From Microbacterium sp. (lineage in GTDB: Bacteria; Actinomycetota; Actinomycetes; Actinomycetales; Microbacteriaceae): DNA of 52,156 nt. The stretch lies in assembly GCA_031277885.1 (NCBI GenBank), contig JAITLM010000072.1:1-52156 (forward strand). Reading direction: 5' to 3'. The first letter of the stretch is position 1. Every line of letters starts with the position of its first letter. The notes under the pieces were generated by a model. That model was not told the origin of the DNA. It saw only the letters and a list, made by a program, of their open reading frames with translations, and did no database searches. Shown here piece after piece: positions 42,020 to 49,990 of the stretch. Position numbers and translations under genes: made by a program.

Positions 42020-43483
42020 ATGACCGGCGACGTCCCCTCCGCTGAGATGGCGCAGGAAGTACAGGATCCGACTTCGAACGCCTTCCCCTCGTCCGACATG
42101 GAGGTCGACGAGGGCCCCCTGCCCGCTGCGGCGCCGCAGCAGGGCTGGTTCGGCTTCACGCTGCGCGAGCTGATCATGATCGGCGCGTGGGTGATCGCCT
42201 TCGCGCTGTCCTTCGTGCCCGGCGGCGGAAGCGTCCTGGACAGCTCCGCGACGGTCTGGACGATGAACGGCGCCTGGGCGCTGGCCATCGGCGTGCCCAC
42301 CGTCGCCGTCTTCCTCATCGTGCTCCGCCGGCTCTCTCCCGAGGGCATCCGCCGGGTCGGATCGCTCGGCATCGACCAGTTCGCCTCCGTGGCCTTCTCG
42401 GTCGCGCTCGTGAGCTGGATCGTGCTGCTCTGGCAGCAGCTGGATCTGGTCGGCGCGACCCGGCGGTCCCCGCTGGTGACCTGGCCGCTGTGGCTGGAGA
42501 TCCTGCTGATGCTGGTGCTCGTCGTGGTGACCGTGTTCGCCGCGCTCATCCCCGGGATCCGCGAGGACTTCGAAGAGCGGACCGAGACCCTCGCGCATCG
42601 TCGTGCCAACCCCGTGCGTCCCGTGTTCTCGCGCCCCCGCCCGGTTCGGGCGAGAGGCAGCGTCTCCGACCCGCAGAACGAGGACGACGTGGATCCGGGG
42701 CTGCTGCACGACAACGAGGTCGGCGCGGCCGGGCACCTCTCGGCCACCGGCGTCACCGGCGCGGTGGTCGAAGGCGGCACGGGATACGTCCCCGAACAGC
42801 ACCGGGAGTCCTTCCTGGCCTCGGGGGAGACCCCGGTCGTCGCAGCCGTCGAGGCTCAGGCCTCGCCCGACGCGGAGACGACGGTGCAGGCGACGGTGCC
42901 CGCCGTCGAAGCCCCCACCGGTGTCGTGCCGGCCCCGGACGCCCCGACCGAGGCGATCCTGGACACCGTCCCCCGGGCGGACTCCGAAGAAGAGCCGCAG
43001 GCCGCCGCCGAGGAGACTCCGGAAGAGGGCGAACCCGCCACGCGCGCCGACGCGCGCCGCGCCGCGGCGGCCGATGCTGAGCCCGACTCCGACGCGGACG
43101 CCGCCGATGGACCCGCCGCTGCGCTGGACTCGACGGCCGCGCCGCGCGATCTCTCCGACACCATGACGGAGGTGCTCGGCGACCTGCTCGAGCCGTCCTC
43201 CGCGGATGACGTGGCGACACACGCCGTCGACGTCATCTCGCAAGACGGCGGCTCTGAGCCGAGCGCCGCAGGCCCCGTGGCGACGGGGGAGCAGCTCCAG
43301 CCGTTCTGGGCGCTCGCGCCGGACACGCGGGTCGTTCATGACGCGCGGGGCGACTCGATTTTCACGATCGGGCCGGAAGCATGGATCCTTGTTCTCGAGG
43401 ACCGTGGCGGCGCCTTCGTGGTGCGCCACGACGACGGTCGCGTGGGATACCTGCACGACACCGAGAACATGACCCGAGGCTGA
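42020..43483 (+). CDS. Four-helix membrane protein with long acidic linker
   Basis: A 487-residue protein I do not recognise. A short N-terminal segment is followed by four membrane helices (starting near LIMIGAWVIAFAL, WALAIGVPTVAVF, ASVAFSVALVSWI and LWLEILLMLVLVV, together about 52-180), then an Arg-rich patch (RRANPVRPVFSRPRP), some 200 residues of Glu/Ala/Asp/Pro-rich disordered sequence, and a compact C-terminal segment of about 60 residues (FWALAPDTRVVHDARGDSIFTIGPEAWILVLEDRGG...). The tail looks folded and beta-rich. CGAAAGGAAACACC precedes the ATG. hisD starts 6 bases after its stop, so the two are probably co-transcribed without an evident functional link. Confidence 0.8.
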   Translation: MTGDVPSAEMAQEVQDPTSNAFPSSDMEVDEGPLPAAAPQQGWFGFTLRELIMIGAWVIAFALSFVPGGGSVLDSSATVWTMNGAWALAIGVPTVAVFLIVLRRLSPEGIRRVGSLGIDQFASVAFSVALVSWIVLLWQQLDLVGATRRSPLVTWPLWLEILLMLVLVVVTVFAALIPGIREDFEERTETLAHRRANPVRPVFSRPRPVRARGSVSDPQNEDDVDPGLLHDNEVGAAGHLSATGVTGAVVEGGTGYVPEQHRESFLASGETPVVAAVEAQASPDAETTVQATVPAVEAPTGVVPAPDAPTEAILDTVPRADSEEEPQAAAEETPEEGEPATRADARRAAAADAEPDSDADAADGPAAALDSTAAPRDLSDTMTEVLGDLLEPSSADDVATHAVDVISQDGGSEPSAAGPVATGEQLQPFWALAPDTRVVHDARGDSIFTIGPEAWILVLEDRGGAFVVRHDDGRVGYLHDTENMTRG

Positions 43484-43489
43484 GGACGC

Positions 43490-44824
43490 ATGCAGACGAT
43501 CGACCTGAGGGGACGCACCCTCTCCACCGCCGAGATGCTGGCGGCCGTGCCGCGCGCCACCGCCGCGCGCGCGGAAGCGCTGGCCACCGCCACCGCGATC
43601 GTCGAGGACGTGCGGGTGCGCGGCGAGGAGGCCCTGCGCGAGCAGGCCGAGCGTTTCGACCGGGTGACCGGCCACGCGATCCGGGTTCCTCAGGAGCACC
43701 TCGACGAGGCTCTCGCGGGCCTGGATCCGCGGGTCCGCGCCGCGCTCGAGGCCGCCATCGAGCGCGTGCGTCAGGGCTCCGCCGCGCAGGTTCCCTCTCC
43801 GCGCGTGACCGAGATCGAGCCGGGCGCACGCATCGTGCAACGCTGGCAGCCGGTCGGACGGGTCGGCGTCTACATCCCCGGCGGCAAGGCGCCGCTTGCC
43901 TCGAGCGTCGTCATGAACGTCGTCCCGGCGCAGGTGGCGGGGGTGGGCAGCATCGCACTGGCCTCGCCTCCTCAGTCCACCGAAGACGGCCGCGTCCACC
44001 CGACGATCCTCGCCGCGGCGGCCCTGCTCGGCGTGGGCGAGGTCTACGCGATCGGCGGCGCGGGTGCGATCGGCGCCCTCGCCCACGGCGTCGAGGCGAT
44101 CGGGCTCGAGCCGGTCGACGTCATCTCCGGGCCCGGCAACAACTACGTCGCGTCTGCCAAGCGCGCCGTCGCCGGCGTCGTGGGCACGGATTCCGAGGCG
44201 GGTGCGACGGAGATCCTCATCGTTGCGGACGCCCACGCGGATCCGCGTCTCATCGCGGTGGATCTGATCAGTCAGGCCGAGCACGACGAGCAGGCTTCAG
44301 CCGTCCTCGTCACCGACTCAGCGGAGCTCGCGGACCGCGTGGCGGCGGACGTCGCGAAGGCCGCCGCGCGGACCAGGCACAGTGGCCGCGTCCAGACGGC
44401 GCTGGACGGACCGCAGTCGGCGCTCGTGTTGGTCGACGATCGCGCCGCAGCCGTGGCCTTCAGCAACGCGTACGCGCCGGAGCACCTCGAACTGCACCTC
44501 GTCGACGCGGAGGAGGCCGCCGCCGTCTTCACGAGCGCCGGTGCCGTGTTCGTGGGAGACCAGACGCCGGTCAGCCTCGGCGACTACATGGCCGGAAGCA
44601 ATCACGTCCTTCCGACGGGTGGACAGGCACGATACGCGCCGGGGCTCGGAGCGTACACGTTCCTGCGCCCGCAGCAGGTGATCTCCTACGATCGGGACGC
44701 GCTGGCGCGCGCGCGCGATGGCGTCGTTGCGCTCGCCGCCGCCGAGGTACTGCCCGCGCACGGCGAGGCCGTCGAGGCACGGTTCACAGCCGTGACCGAG
44801 TCCGCCGCCGCAGCCGGGGCGTAG
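43490..44824 (+). CDS. hisD: Histidinol dehydrogenase
   Basis: A 444-residue zinc- and NAD-dependent enzyme that oxidises histidinol to histidine in two steps, the last of the pathway. Family blocks include [57 protein letters not shown], the QAEHDEQA zinc-site segment, [10 protein letters not shown] and [11 protein letters not shown]. Length is typical. GAGGAC precedes the ATG, six bases after the unknown membrane-protein gene. No other his gene is visible downstream: nrdR follows instead. Confidence 0.97.
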   Translation: MQTIDLRGRTLSTAEMLAAVPRATAARAEALATATAIVEDVRVRGEEALREQAERFDRVTGHAIRVPQEHLDEALAGLDPRVRAALEAAIERVRQGSAAQVPSPRVTEIEPGARIVQRWQPVGRVGVYIPGGKAPLASSVVMNVVPAQVAGVGSIALASPPQSTEDGRVHPTILAAAALLGVGEVYAIGGAGAIGALAHGVEAIGLEPVDVISGPGNNYVASAKRAVAGVVGTDSEAGATEILIVADAHADPRLIAVDLISQAEHDEQASAVLVTDSAELADRVAADVAKAAARTRHSGRVQTALDGPQSALVLVDDRAAAVAFSNAYAPEHLELHLVDAEEAAAVFTSAGAVFVGDQTPVSLGDYMAGSNHVLPTGGQARYAPGLGAYTFLRPQQVISYDRDALARARDGVVALAAAEVLPAHGEAVEARFTAVTESAAAAGA

Positions 44825-44827
44825 GCT
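44822..44827 (+). promoter_or_regulatory. -10 hexamer TAGGCT, leaderless nrdR promoter
   Basis: TAGGCT overlaps the hisD stop codon (TAG) and ends seven bases before the nrdR ATG. Confidence 0.65.
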
Positions 44828-44834
44828 TTCTCGA

Positions 44835-45308
44835 ATGCACTGCCCGTTCTGCCGTCATCCGGACTCCCGCGTCATCGACTCCCGCACGAGCGACGACGGG
44901 CTGTCGATCCGCCGGCGCCGCCAGTGCCCCGAATGCGGGGGACGGTTCACCACCACCGAGACCGCGAGCCTCAACGTCATCAAGCGCTCCGGCGTGATGG
45001 AGCCGTTCAGCCGCGAGAAGGTCATCTCGGGGGTCCGCAAGGCCTGCCAGGGGCGTCCCGTCACCGAGGCGGATCTCGCGATCCTGGCGCAGCGCGTGGA
45101 GGAGGCGGTGCGTCAGACCGGCGTCTCGCAGCTCGACACGAACGAGATCGGCCTGGCGATCCTGGGTCCGCTCCGGGACCTGGACGAGGTCGCCTACCTC
45201 CGTTTCGCGAGCGTCTACCAGGCGTTCGATTCGCTCGAGGACTTCGAGGCGTCGATCGCCGAGCTGCGCGCCGACCACCACAGGGCCGCCGAGCAGGCCG
45301 CGCTCTGA
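44835..45308 (+). CDS. nrdR: Transcriptional repressor NrdR
   Basis: A 157-residue regulator of ribonucleotide reductase genes. The zinc ribbon has C3, C6, C31 and C34 (MHCPFC and [13 protein letters not shown]), and the remaining part is an ATP-cone ([24 protein letters not shown]) that senses ATP/dATP. Length is typical. It acts on NrdR boxes upstream of nrd operons; no nrd gene or box is visible here. The gene lies 10 bases after hisD. Confidence 0.97.
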   Translation: MHCPFCRHPDSRVIDSRTSDDGLSIRRRRQCPECGGRFTTTETASLNVIKRSGVMEPFSREKVISGVRKACQGRPVTEADLAILAQRVEEAVRQTGVSQLDTNEIGLAILGPLRDLDEVAYLRFASVYQAFDSLEDFEASIAELRADHHRAAEQAAL

Positions 45309-45340
45309 TCCGCACGTCCGGATCCGCCTCCTCCGACCGG

Positions 45341-45346
45341 TAGCCT
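45341..45346 (+). promoter_or_regulatory. -10 hexamer TAGCCT, leaderless pyrD promoter
   Basis: TAGCCT ends seven bases before the pyrD ATG. GCAGGG in between is too close to the ATG for a strong ribosome site. Confidence 0.55.
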
Positions 45347-45353
45347 GGCAGGG

Positions 45354-46376
45354 ATGTATCCTCTGCTCTTCCGCCTCGTCCTCGCGCGCTTCGATCCCGA
45401 GTTCGCCCATCACGCCGGCATGGCCGTGGTGCGTGTCCTCGGCGTGCCTCCGTTCTCCTGGGCGGCGCGCGCGCTGACCCGGCCGGCGGCGGGCGATGAG
45501 GTGCAGGCGCTGGGGCTCACGTTCCCCACTCCCTTCGGCATCGCCGCGGGCTTCGACAAGAACGCGGTCGGCGTGCGCGGTCTGTCCGCGCTCGGCTTCG
45601 GGCACGTCGAGGTCGGCACGATCACGGCCATCCCTCAGCCCGGAAACCCCAAGCCTCGCCTGTTCCGGCTCATGCCGGACCGCGCGGTCGTGTACCGGAT
45701 GGGCTTCAACAACGCCGGGGCGGAAGCCGCCGAGAAGAAGCTCTGGAAGCTGCGCCGTCGCCGTCCGTCCGCCGTGATCGGCGTGAACATCGGCAAGAGC
45801 CGGGTGGTCGCCGTCGAGGACGCGACCGCCGACTACGTCGCCTCGGCCGTCCGCCTCGCCCCGCTCGCGGACTACCTCGCGATCAACGTGTCCTCGCCGA
45901 ACACGCCGGGGCTGCGCGGTCTGCAGGCCGTGGAGACCCTCGCGCCGCTGCTGCGCGCGGTGAAGGCCGCCGCCGGCGCGACACCGCTGCTGGTCAAGAT
46001 CGCGCCCGATCTTCCCGATGACGAGGTCACCGCCATCGCCGAGCTCGCCGTCGCCGAGGGGCTGGACGGCCTCATCGCGACGAACACGACCATCTCGCGG
46101 GAGGGACTGACCACGGATCCCGCGAAGGTCGCGGCGGCGGGGGAGGGCGGCCTGTCCGGCGCGCCGCTCAAGGAGCGCTCGCTCGCGGTCCTGCGCCTCG
46201 TCCGGGCCGCGGTGCCCGCCGATTTCTGCGTCATCTCGGTGGGAGGGGTCGAGACCGGTGCCGAGGTGCGCGAGCGGCTCGAGGCCGGTGCGACCCTGGT
46301 GCAGGGCTACACGGCGTTCCTCTACCGCGGACCGTTCTGGGCGCGCCAGATCCGTGCCGGACTGCGCACGCGCTGA
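45354..46376 (+). CDS. pyrD: Dihydroorotate dehydrogenase (quinone), class 2
   Basis: A 340-residue FMN enzyme that oxidises dihydroorotate to orotate in pyrimidine synthesis and passes electrons to quinone. The N-terminal helices (about 1-40) are the membrane-binding and quinone tunnel element of class 2 enzymes. GIAAGFDKN, GHVEVGTITA, RMGFNNAGAE, INVSSPNTPGLRGLQ (with the catalytic Ser at about 180) and the C-terminal ISVGGVETG phosphate-binding motif are present. It is not linked to other pyr genes. Confidence 0.96.
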   Translation: MYPLLFRLVLARFDPEFAHHAGMAVVRVLGVPPFSWAARALTRPAAGDEVQALGLTFPTPFGIAAGFDKNAVGVRGLSALGFGHVEVGTITAIPQPGNPKPRLFRLMPDRAVVYRMGFNNAGAEAAEKKLWKLRRRRPSAVIGVNIGKSRVVAVEDATADYVASAVRLAPLADYLAINVSSPNTPGLRGLQAVETLAPLLRAVKAAAGATPLLVKIAPDLPDDEVTAIAELAVAEGLDGLIATNTTISREGLTTDPAKVAAAGEGGLSGAPLKERSLAVLRLVRAAVPADFCVISVGGVETGAEVRERLEAGATLVQGYTAFLYRGPFWARQIRAGLRTR

Positions 46377-46392
46377 GTCCGCACTCGACGAA

Positions 46393-46428
46393 GAAGGTCC
46401 CGGGCGCTGTTCGCGCACCGGGACCTTC
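46393..46428. terminator. Terminator hairpin after pyrD
   Basis: GAAGGTCCCGG and CCGGGACCTTC pair perfectly, with an inner GCGC/GCGC extension and one bulged base. It lies between convergent units and can serve both. Confidence 0.8.
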
Positions 46429-46450
46429 GTCGTCTGTCAGGGGATCCGGA

Positions 46451-46522
46451 TCACTCCGGGTACTGCCCGCGCTTGACCTGGGGCTTCGGCAGGCGCATGA
46501 AGCGCATCTGCAGCGACCGCAT
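46451..46522 (-). CDS. Possible 23-residue small protein
   Basis: A frame of 24 codons opens with ATG six bases after the stop of the DUF3043 gene on the same strand and ends before the pyrD terminator. The predicted peptide is basic, with MRSLQMRFMRLPK at the N-terminus and VKRGQYPE at the end. All 23 sense codons end in G or C, as expected of genuine genes here, though a GC-rich genome makes this only suggestive over such a short length. No strong ribosome site is visible; it would rely on coupling to the gene upstream. Function unknown. Confidence 0.4.
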   Translation of the reverse strand: MRSLQMRFMRLPKPQVKRGQYPE

Positions 46523-46528
46523 GGCGGC

Positions 46529-47011
46529 TTACCAGGCGAGGCCGCGCTCGCGCTTGTCCTTGCCGTACTTCTCCGCGATGCGGCGGTTCACGCGGATGCC
46601 GAGGAAGACCATGTCGATGACCGCGATGGCGATGAAGCCCCACAGGCCGATGAACGCCCAGTAGGCGACCAGCGTGTTCGGGATCAGCGAGACGACGATC
46701 ACGACGACCATGAGTGCCATGATCCACTCGCTGACGTGCCAGCCGGCGTCGACGTAGTCGCGCACCCAGCGGCGCTGAGGGCCGCGATCGCGGACGGGGA
46801 GGTACTTCTCCTCGCCGTTGGCCATGCCGATGCGCTGCCGCTCCTGGCGGACGCGCAGGTCGGCGCGCGCCTGCGCCTTGGCCTCCTTGGTGTCAGGAAC
46901 GAGCGGCCGGCGACGCGCTGCCTCCTGCTCCGCGCGCGTCGGCGTGCGGCGTCCCTTGCCGCTCACGTCGGCCGAGGAGTCCTCTGGTGCGGGGGTGGGA
47001 GTGCTGGGCAC
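46529..47011 (-). CDS. DUF3043 family membrane protein
   Basis: A 160-residue protein with a disordered, charged N-terminus (DVSGKGRRTPTRAEQEAARRRPLVP), a conserved middle (RQRIGMANGEEKYLPVRDRGPQRRWVRDYVDAGWHVSEW) and two membrane helices (about 97-140), then a basic tail. This matches DUF3043, a family restricted to actinobacteria and of unknown function. The GTG at 47011 with AGGAG five bases upstream is the start. It is divergent from the M20 peptidase gene. Confidence 0.85.
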   Translation of the reverse strand: MPSTPTPAPEDSSADVSGKGRRTPTRAEQEAARRRPLVPDTKEAKAQARADLRVRQERQRIGMANGEEKYLPVRDRGPQRRWVRDYVDAGWHVSEWIMALMVVVIVVSLIPNTLVAYWAFIGLWGFIAIAVIDMVFLGIRVNRRIAEKYGKDKRERGLAW

Positions 47012-47052
47012 GAAGGCTCCTGAAGTCGAGAGAAGGGGAAACGGGTGTTCTC

Positions 47053-47058
47053 TAAGAT
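47053..47058 (+). promoter_or_regulatory. -10 hexamer TAAGAT, leaderless peptidase promoter
   Basis: TAAGAT ends seven bases before the ATG of the M20 peptidase gene; no ribosome site is present. Confidence 0.6.
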
Positions 47059-47065
47059 TACCTGC

Positions 47066-48481
47066 ATGACTTCTCCCTCCTCCTCGGTCACCGCACCCGG
47101 TGACGTCGAAGCCGCCGTCACCGCCGCCGTGAGCACCGGGATCCCGGCCGCGCTCAGTGATCTCGGCGCCCTCGTGCGCATCCCGGGGATCGCCTGGCCC
47201 GCCTTCGATCAGACCCAGCTCGTGCGCAGCGCGGCTGCGGTCGCCGAGCTCGCCGAGGGCACGGGCGTCTTCGACAGCGTGCGCGTGCTGCGAGCAGCGA
47301 TCCCCGGCACCGACGAGGTCGGGCAGCCCGCGATCCTGGCGCGCCGCGCCGCGCGCAACGGCAAGCCCACGATCCTGCTCTACGCGCACCACGACGTGCA
47401 GCCCCCCGGGGACGACGAGCTGTGGGAGACCCCGCCGTTCGAGCCCACCGTGCGCGACGGACGCCTGTACGGACGCGGTGCCGCGGACGACAAGGCCGGG
47501 ATCATGGCGCACATCGCCTCCATCCGCGCGGTCGCGGAGGCGCTGGGCGACGACCTGGACCTCGGCATCGCGATGTTCATCGAGGGGGAGGAGGAGTACG
47601 GATCCCGTTCCTTCGCGCAGTTCCTCACCGACACCGAGGATGCGCTGCGCGCCGACGCGATCGTCGTCGCCGACTCCGGCAACTGGGACGCGAGCACGCC
47701 GGGCCTCACGGTCTCGCTGCGCGGCGCGGTGCGCTTCACCCTCACCGTGCGCACCCTCGACCACGCCTCGCACTCCGGAATGTTCGGGGGAGCGGTGCCC
47801 GACGCCATGCTCGCGACGATCCGCTTGCTGAACACGCTGTGGGACGAGAACGGATCCGTCGCGGTCGAAGGCCTGACCGTGCGGGACGCCGCCACGCCCG
47901 AGTACAGCGAGGCGACGCTGCGCGACGAGACCGGGCTGCTGCCCGGCGTCTCGCCGATCGGCGACGGCACGATCCTCAGCCGCATCTGGAACAAGCCCTC
48001 CGTCACGGTGATCGGCGTCGACGCCACCTCCGTCGCGGCCGCATCCAACACCCTCTCGCCGGAGACCACCGTCGTGCTCAGCTGCCGCATCGCGCCGGGG
48101 CAGAGCGCGGACGACGCGTACGCCGCGCTGCAGGCGCACCTGCGGGCACATGCGCCGTTCGGCGCCGAGCTCTCCTTCTCCGACGTCGACCTCGGCAACC
48201 CGTTCCTCGTGGACACGAGCGGCTGGGCCGTCGGACTGGTGCGCGGCGCGATGGCGGACGGCTACGGCACGGCGCCGGTCGATCTCGGCATCGGCGGATC
48301 CATCCCGTTCATCGCGGACCTCGTGGAGCGCTTCCCGGGCGCCGAGATCCTCGTGACCGGAGTGGAGGATCCGCACGCGCGGGCGCACAGCCCCAACGAG
48401 TCCCTGCACCTGGACACCTTCCGCCACGCCGTGGCGACCGAGGCGCTGCTGCTCACGCGGATGAACGAGATCACCCTCTGA
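47066..48481 (+). CDS. M20-family dipeptidase/metallopeptidase
   Basis: A 471-residue zinc peptidase of the M20 family (ArgE/DapE/carnosinase type). Metal-site and catalytic motifs are LLYAHHDVQPPGD (H108, D110), GRGAADDKAG (D141) and EGEEEYGS (173-180), with a lid domain in the middle (about 205-330) and the last metal-site segment SIPFI...GVEDPHARAHSPNE near the C-terminus. It probably cleaves dipeptides or N-acyl amino acids; the exact substrate is unknown. No signal peptide, so cytoplasmic. Confidence 0.92.
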   Translation: MTSPSSSVTAPGDVEAAVTAAVSTGIPAALSDLGALVRIPGIAWPAFDQTQLVRSAAAVAELAEGTGVFDSVRVLRAAIPGTDEVGQPAILARRAARNGKPTILLYAHHDVQPPGDDELWETPPFEPTVRDGRLYGRGAADDKAGIMAHIASIRAVAEALGDDLDLGIAMFIEGEEEYGSRSFAQFLTDTEDALRADAIVVADSGNWDASTPGLTVSLRGAVRFTLTVRTLDHASHSGMFGGAVPDAMLATIRLLNTLWDENGSVAVEGLTVRDAATPEYSEATLRDETGLLPGVSPIGDGTILSRIWNKPSVTVIGVDATSVAAASNTLSPETTVVLSCRIAPGQSADDAYAALQAHLRAHAPFGAELSFSDVDLGNPFLVDTSGWAVGLVRGAMADGYGTAPVDLGIGGSIPFIADLVERFPGAEILVTGVEDPHARAHSPNESLHLDTFRHAVATEALLLTRMNEITL

Positions 48482-48548
48482 CGACCCCCGAGCGCATCGA
48501 GACGCGGTCGTGACCGGCCGTGATCGATGCCCTGCGCGTGCGCGGCGG

Positions 48549-48554
48549 TAGACT
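48549..48554 (+). promoter_or_regulatory. -10 hexamer TAGACT for the iron-sulfur carrier gene
   Basis: TAGACT would give a leader of about 40 bases ending in AAGGAG before the ATG at 48601. Confidence 0.55.
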
Positions 48555-48600
48555 CGAGTGACGGAAACCGTGCCTGGCCACGGCCGATCCAAGGAGCGAC

Positions 48601-48963
48601 ATGAGCGACATCACCCTCACCCCCGAGACCACCGCCGCGCACGGCGTGAAGCTCACCGACGCCGCAGCGGCGAAGGTGAAGAGCCTGCTGGAGCAGGAGG
48701 GCCGCGACGACCTGCGCCTGCGCGTCGCCGTGCAGCCCGGCGGCTGCTCCGGTCTGATCTACCAGCTCTACTTCGACGAGCGCTATCTCGAAGGCGACGA
48801 GACCGTCGATTTCGACGGCGTCGAGGTGATCATCGACAACATGAGCGTCCCGTACCTCGACGGTGCGGCGATCGACTTCAAGGACACCATCTCGGAGCAG
48901 GGATTCACGATCGACAACCCCAATGCGCAGGGCTCCTGCGCGTGCGGCGACAGCTTCCACTGA
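48601..48963 (+). CDS. erpA: A-type iron-sulfur cluster carrier (ErpA/IscA-like)
   Basis: A 120-residue HesB/IscA-family protein that accepts and delivers iron-sulfur clusters. The three ligand Cys are in GGCSGL (C49) and SCACGDSF (C113, C115). Length and the NPNAQGSCACGDSF ending are typical. It sits upstream of the cytochrome oxidase genes, as in several actinobacteria. CCAAGGAGCGAC precedes the ATG. The exact subtype (ErpA or IscA-like) is assigned by similarity only. Confidence 0.9.
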   Translation: MSDITLTPETTAAHGVKLTDAAAAKVKSLLEQEGRDDLRLRVAVQPGGCSGLIYQLYFDERYLEGDETVDFDGVEVIIDNMSVPYLDGAAIDFKDTISEQGFTIDNPNAQGSCACGDSFH

Positions 48964-48991
48964 CCCGCAGAATTCCCCTCTCCCATCCCTG

Positions 48992-49022
48992 CGCCATCCA
49001 CGCCGAACCTGCGTGGATGGCG
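48992..49022 (+). terminator. Terminator hairpin between erpA and ctaC
   Basis: Perfect 12-base arms CGCCATCCACGC / GCGTGGATGGCG with a seven-base loop, 28 bases after the erpA stop and before the ctaC promoter element. Confidence 0.8.
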
Positions 49023-49044
49023 TGAATCGGGTGTGAGCTTGCCC

Positions 49045-49050
49045 TAGACT
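49045..49050 (+). promoter_or_regulatory. -10 hexamer TAGACT for ctaC
   Basis: TAGACT lies 35 bases before the ctaC GTG; the leader contains TGAAAGGTG as ribosome site. Confidence 0.55.
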
Positions 49051-49085
49051 GGGGTAGCCCACGTCCGTGATCTGAAAGGTGCATC

Positions 49086-49985
49086 GTGCCCTCGAAACGC
49101 CGCCTTCGTTGGGCCGCACTCCCCTTGGGAGTTGCGGCAGCCGTGGCCCTGGCGGGATGCTCTCCCACCGAACTCCACGGATTCCTTCCGGGCTTCGTAG
49201 CCGATGGCACACCTGCCACCAACCAGACCGATCGCGTCGCCGCGCTCTGGGTCAACTCGTGGATCGTCCTGCTCATCGTCGGCCTCATCACCTGGGGTCT
49301 GATGGGTTGGGCCGCGATCGCCTATCGCCGTCGCAAGGGCCAGACCGGCCTCCCGGTGCAGCTGCGGTACAACATGCCGCTCGAGATCTTCTACACGATC
49401 GTCCCGCTGATCCTGATCTTCGGAATGTTCGCCTTCACCGCGCGTGATCAGACGATCATCGAGACGCAGTACGACAAGCCCGACGTGGAGATCACCGCGA
49501 TCGGCAAGCAGTGGGCCTGGGACTTCCAGTACGACGGCAAGGAGAAGGACAACTCCGACGCCGTGTGGACCATGGGTGTCCAGGCGCAGCCCGACAAGGC
49601 GGGCAACATCGACCAGGCGGCGCTGCCGACCCTGTACCTGCCGGTCAACAAGACCGTCAAGATCAACCTGCAGTCGCGCGACGTGATCCACTCCTTCTGG
49701 ATCATCGACTTCCTGTACAAGAAGGACATGTACATCGGCAAGGACAACTCGTGGTCCTTCACGCCGACCCGCGAGGGCACCTACCAGGGCAAGTGCGCCG
49801 AGCTCTGCGGCGAGTACCACTCGATGATGCTCTTCAACGTCAAGGTGGTCAGCGACGCCGACTACCAGGCGTACCTCACCAAGCTCAAGGACGAGGGCAA
49901 CACGGGTGACATCACCGATGCCTACAACCGCCTGAGCAACTACCCGGGCACCGGCAAGCCCACGACCGACTCGGAAGCGAAGTAA
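49086..49985 (+). CDS. ctaC: Cytochrome c oxidase subunit II (lipoprotein)
   Basis: A 299-residue subunit of the aa3-type oxidase. A lipoprotein signal peptide ends at lipobox ALAGC (C25). Two membrane helices (about 56-78 and 101-120) lead to the extracellular cupredoxin domain whose binuclear CuA site is [12 protein letters not shown] with an upstream His in SRDVIHSFW. It receives electrons from the cytochrome bcc complex. Start GTG at 49086. It is followed by ctaD after five bases. Confidence 0.96.
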   Translation: MPSKRRLRWAALPLGVAAAVALAGCSPTELHGFLPGFVADGTPATNQTDRVAALWVNSWIVLLIVGLITWGLMGWAAIAYRRRKGQTGLPVQLRYNMPLEIFYTIVPLILIFGMFAFTARDQTIIETQYDKPDVEITAIGKQWAWDFQYDGKEKDNSDAVWTMGVQAQPDKAGNIDQAALPTLYLPVNKTVKINLQSRDVIHSFWIIDFLYKKDMYIGKDNSWSFTPTREGTYQGKCAELCGEYHSMMLFNVKVVSDADYQAYLTKLKDEGNTGDITDAYNRLSNYPGTGKPTTDSEAK

Positions 49986-49990
49986 GCAGA

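Noticed and set aside
38359..42780. A very long open frame on the minus strand opposite dnaE and its neighbour
   Set aside because: It mirrors the codon pattern of the sense genes: in very GC-rich coding DNA the antisense frame in register rarely meets stops. The product is Arg/His/Val-rich with no recognisable domain, and the sense strand encodes clear dnaE.
48558..49025. A plus-strand frame starting with GTG just after TAGACT and overlapping erpA
   Set aside because: It reads erpA in another frame, gives an Arg/His-rich product, and lies only three bases after the hexamer rather than six or seven. The erpA frame has a strong ribosome site and all its ligand Cys.
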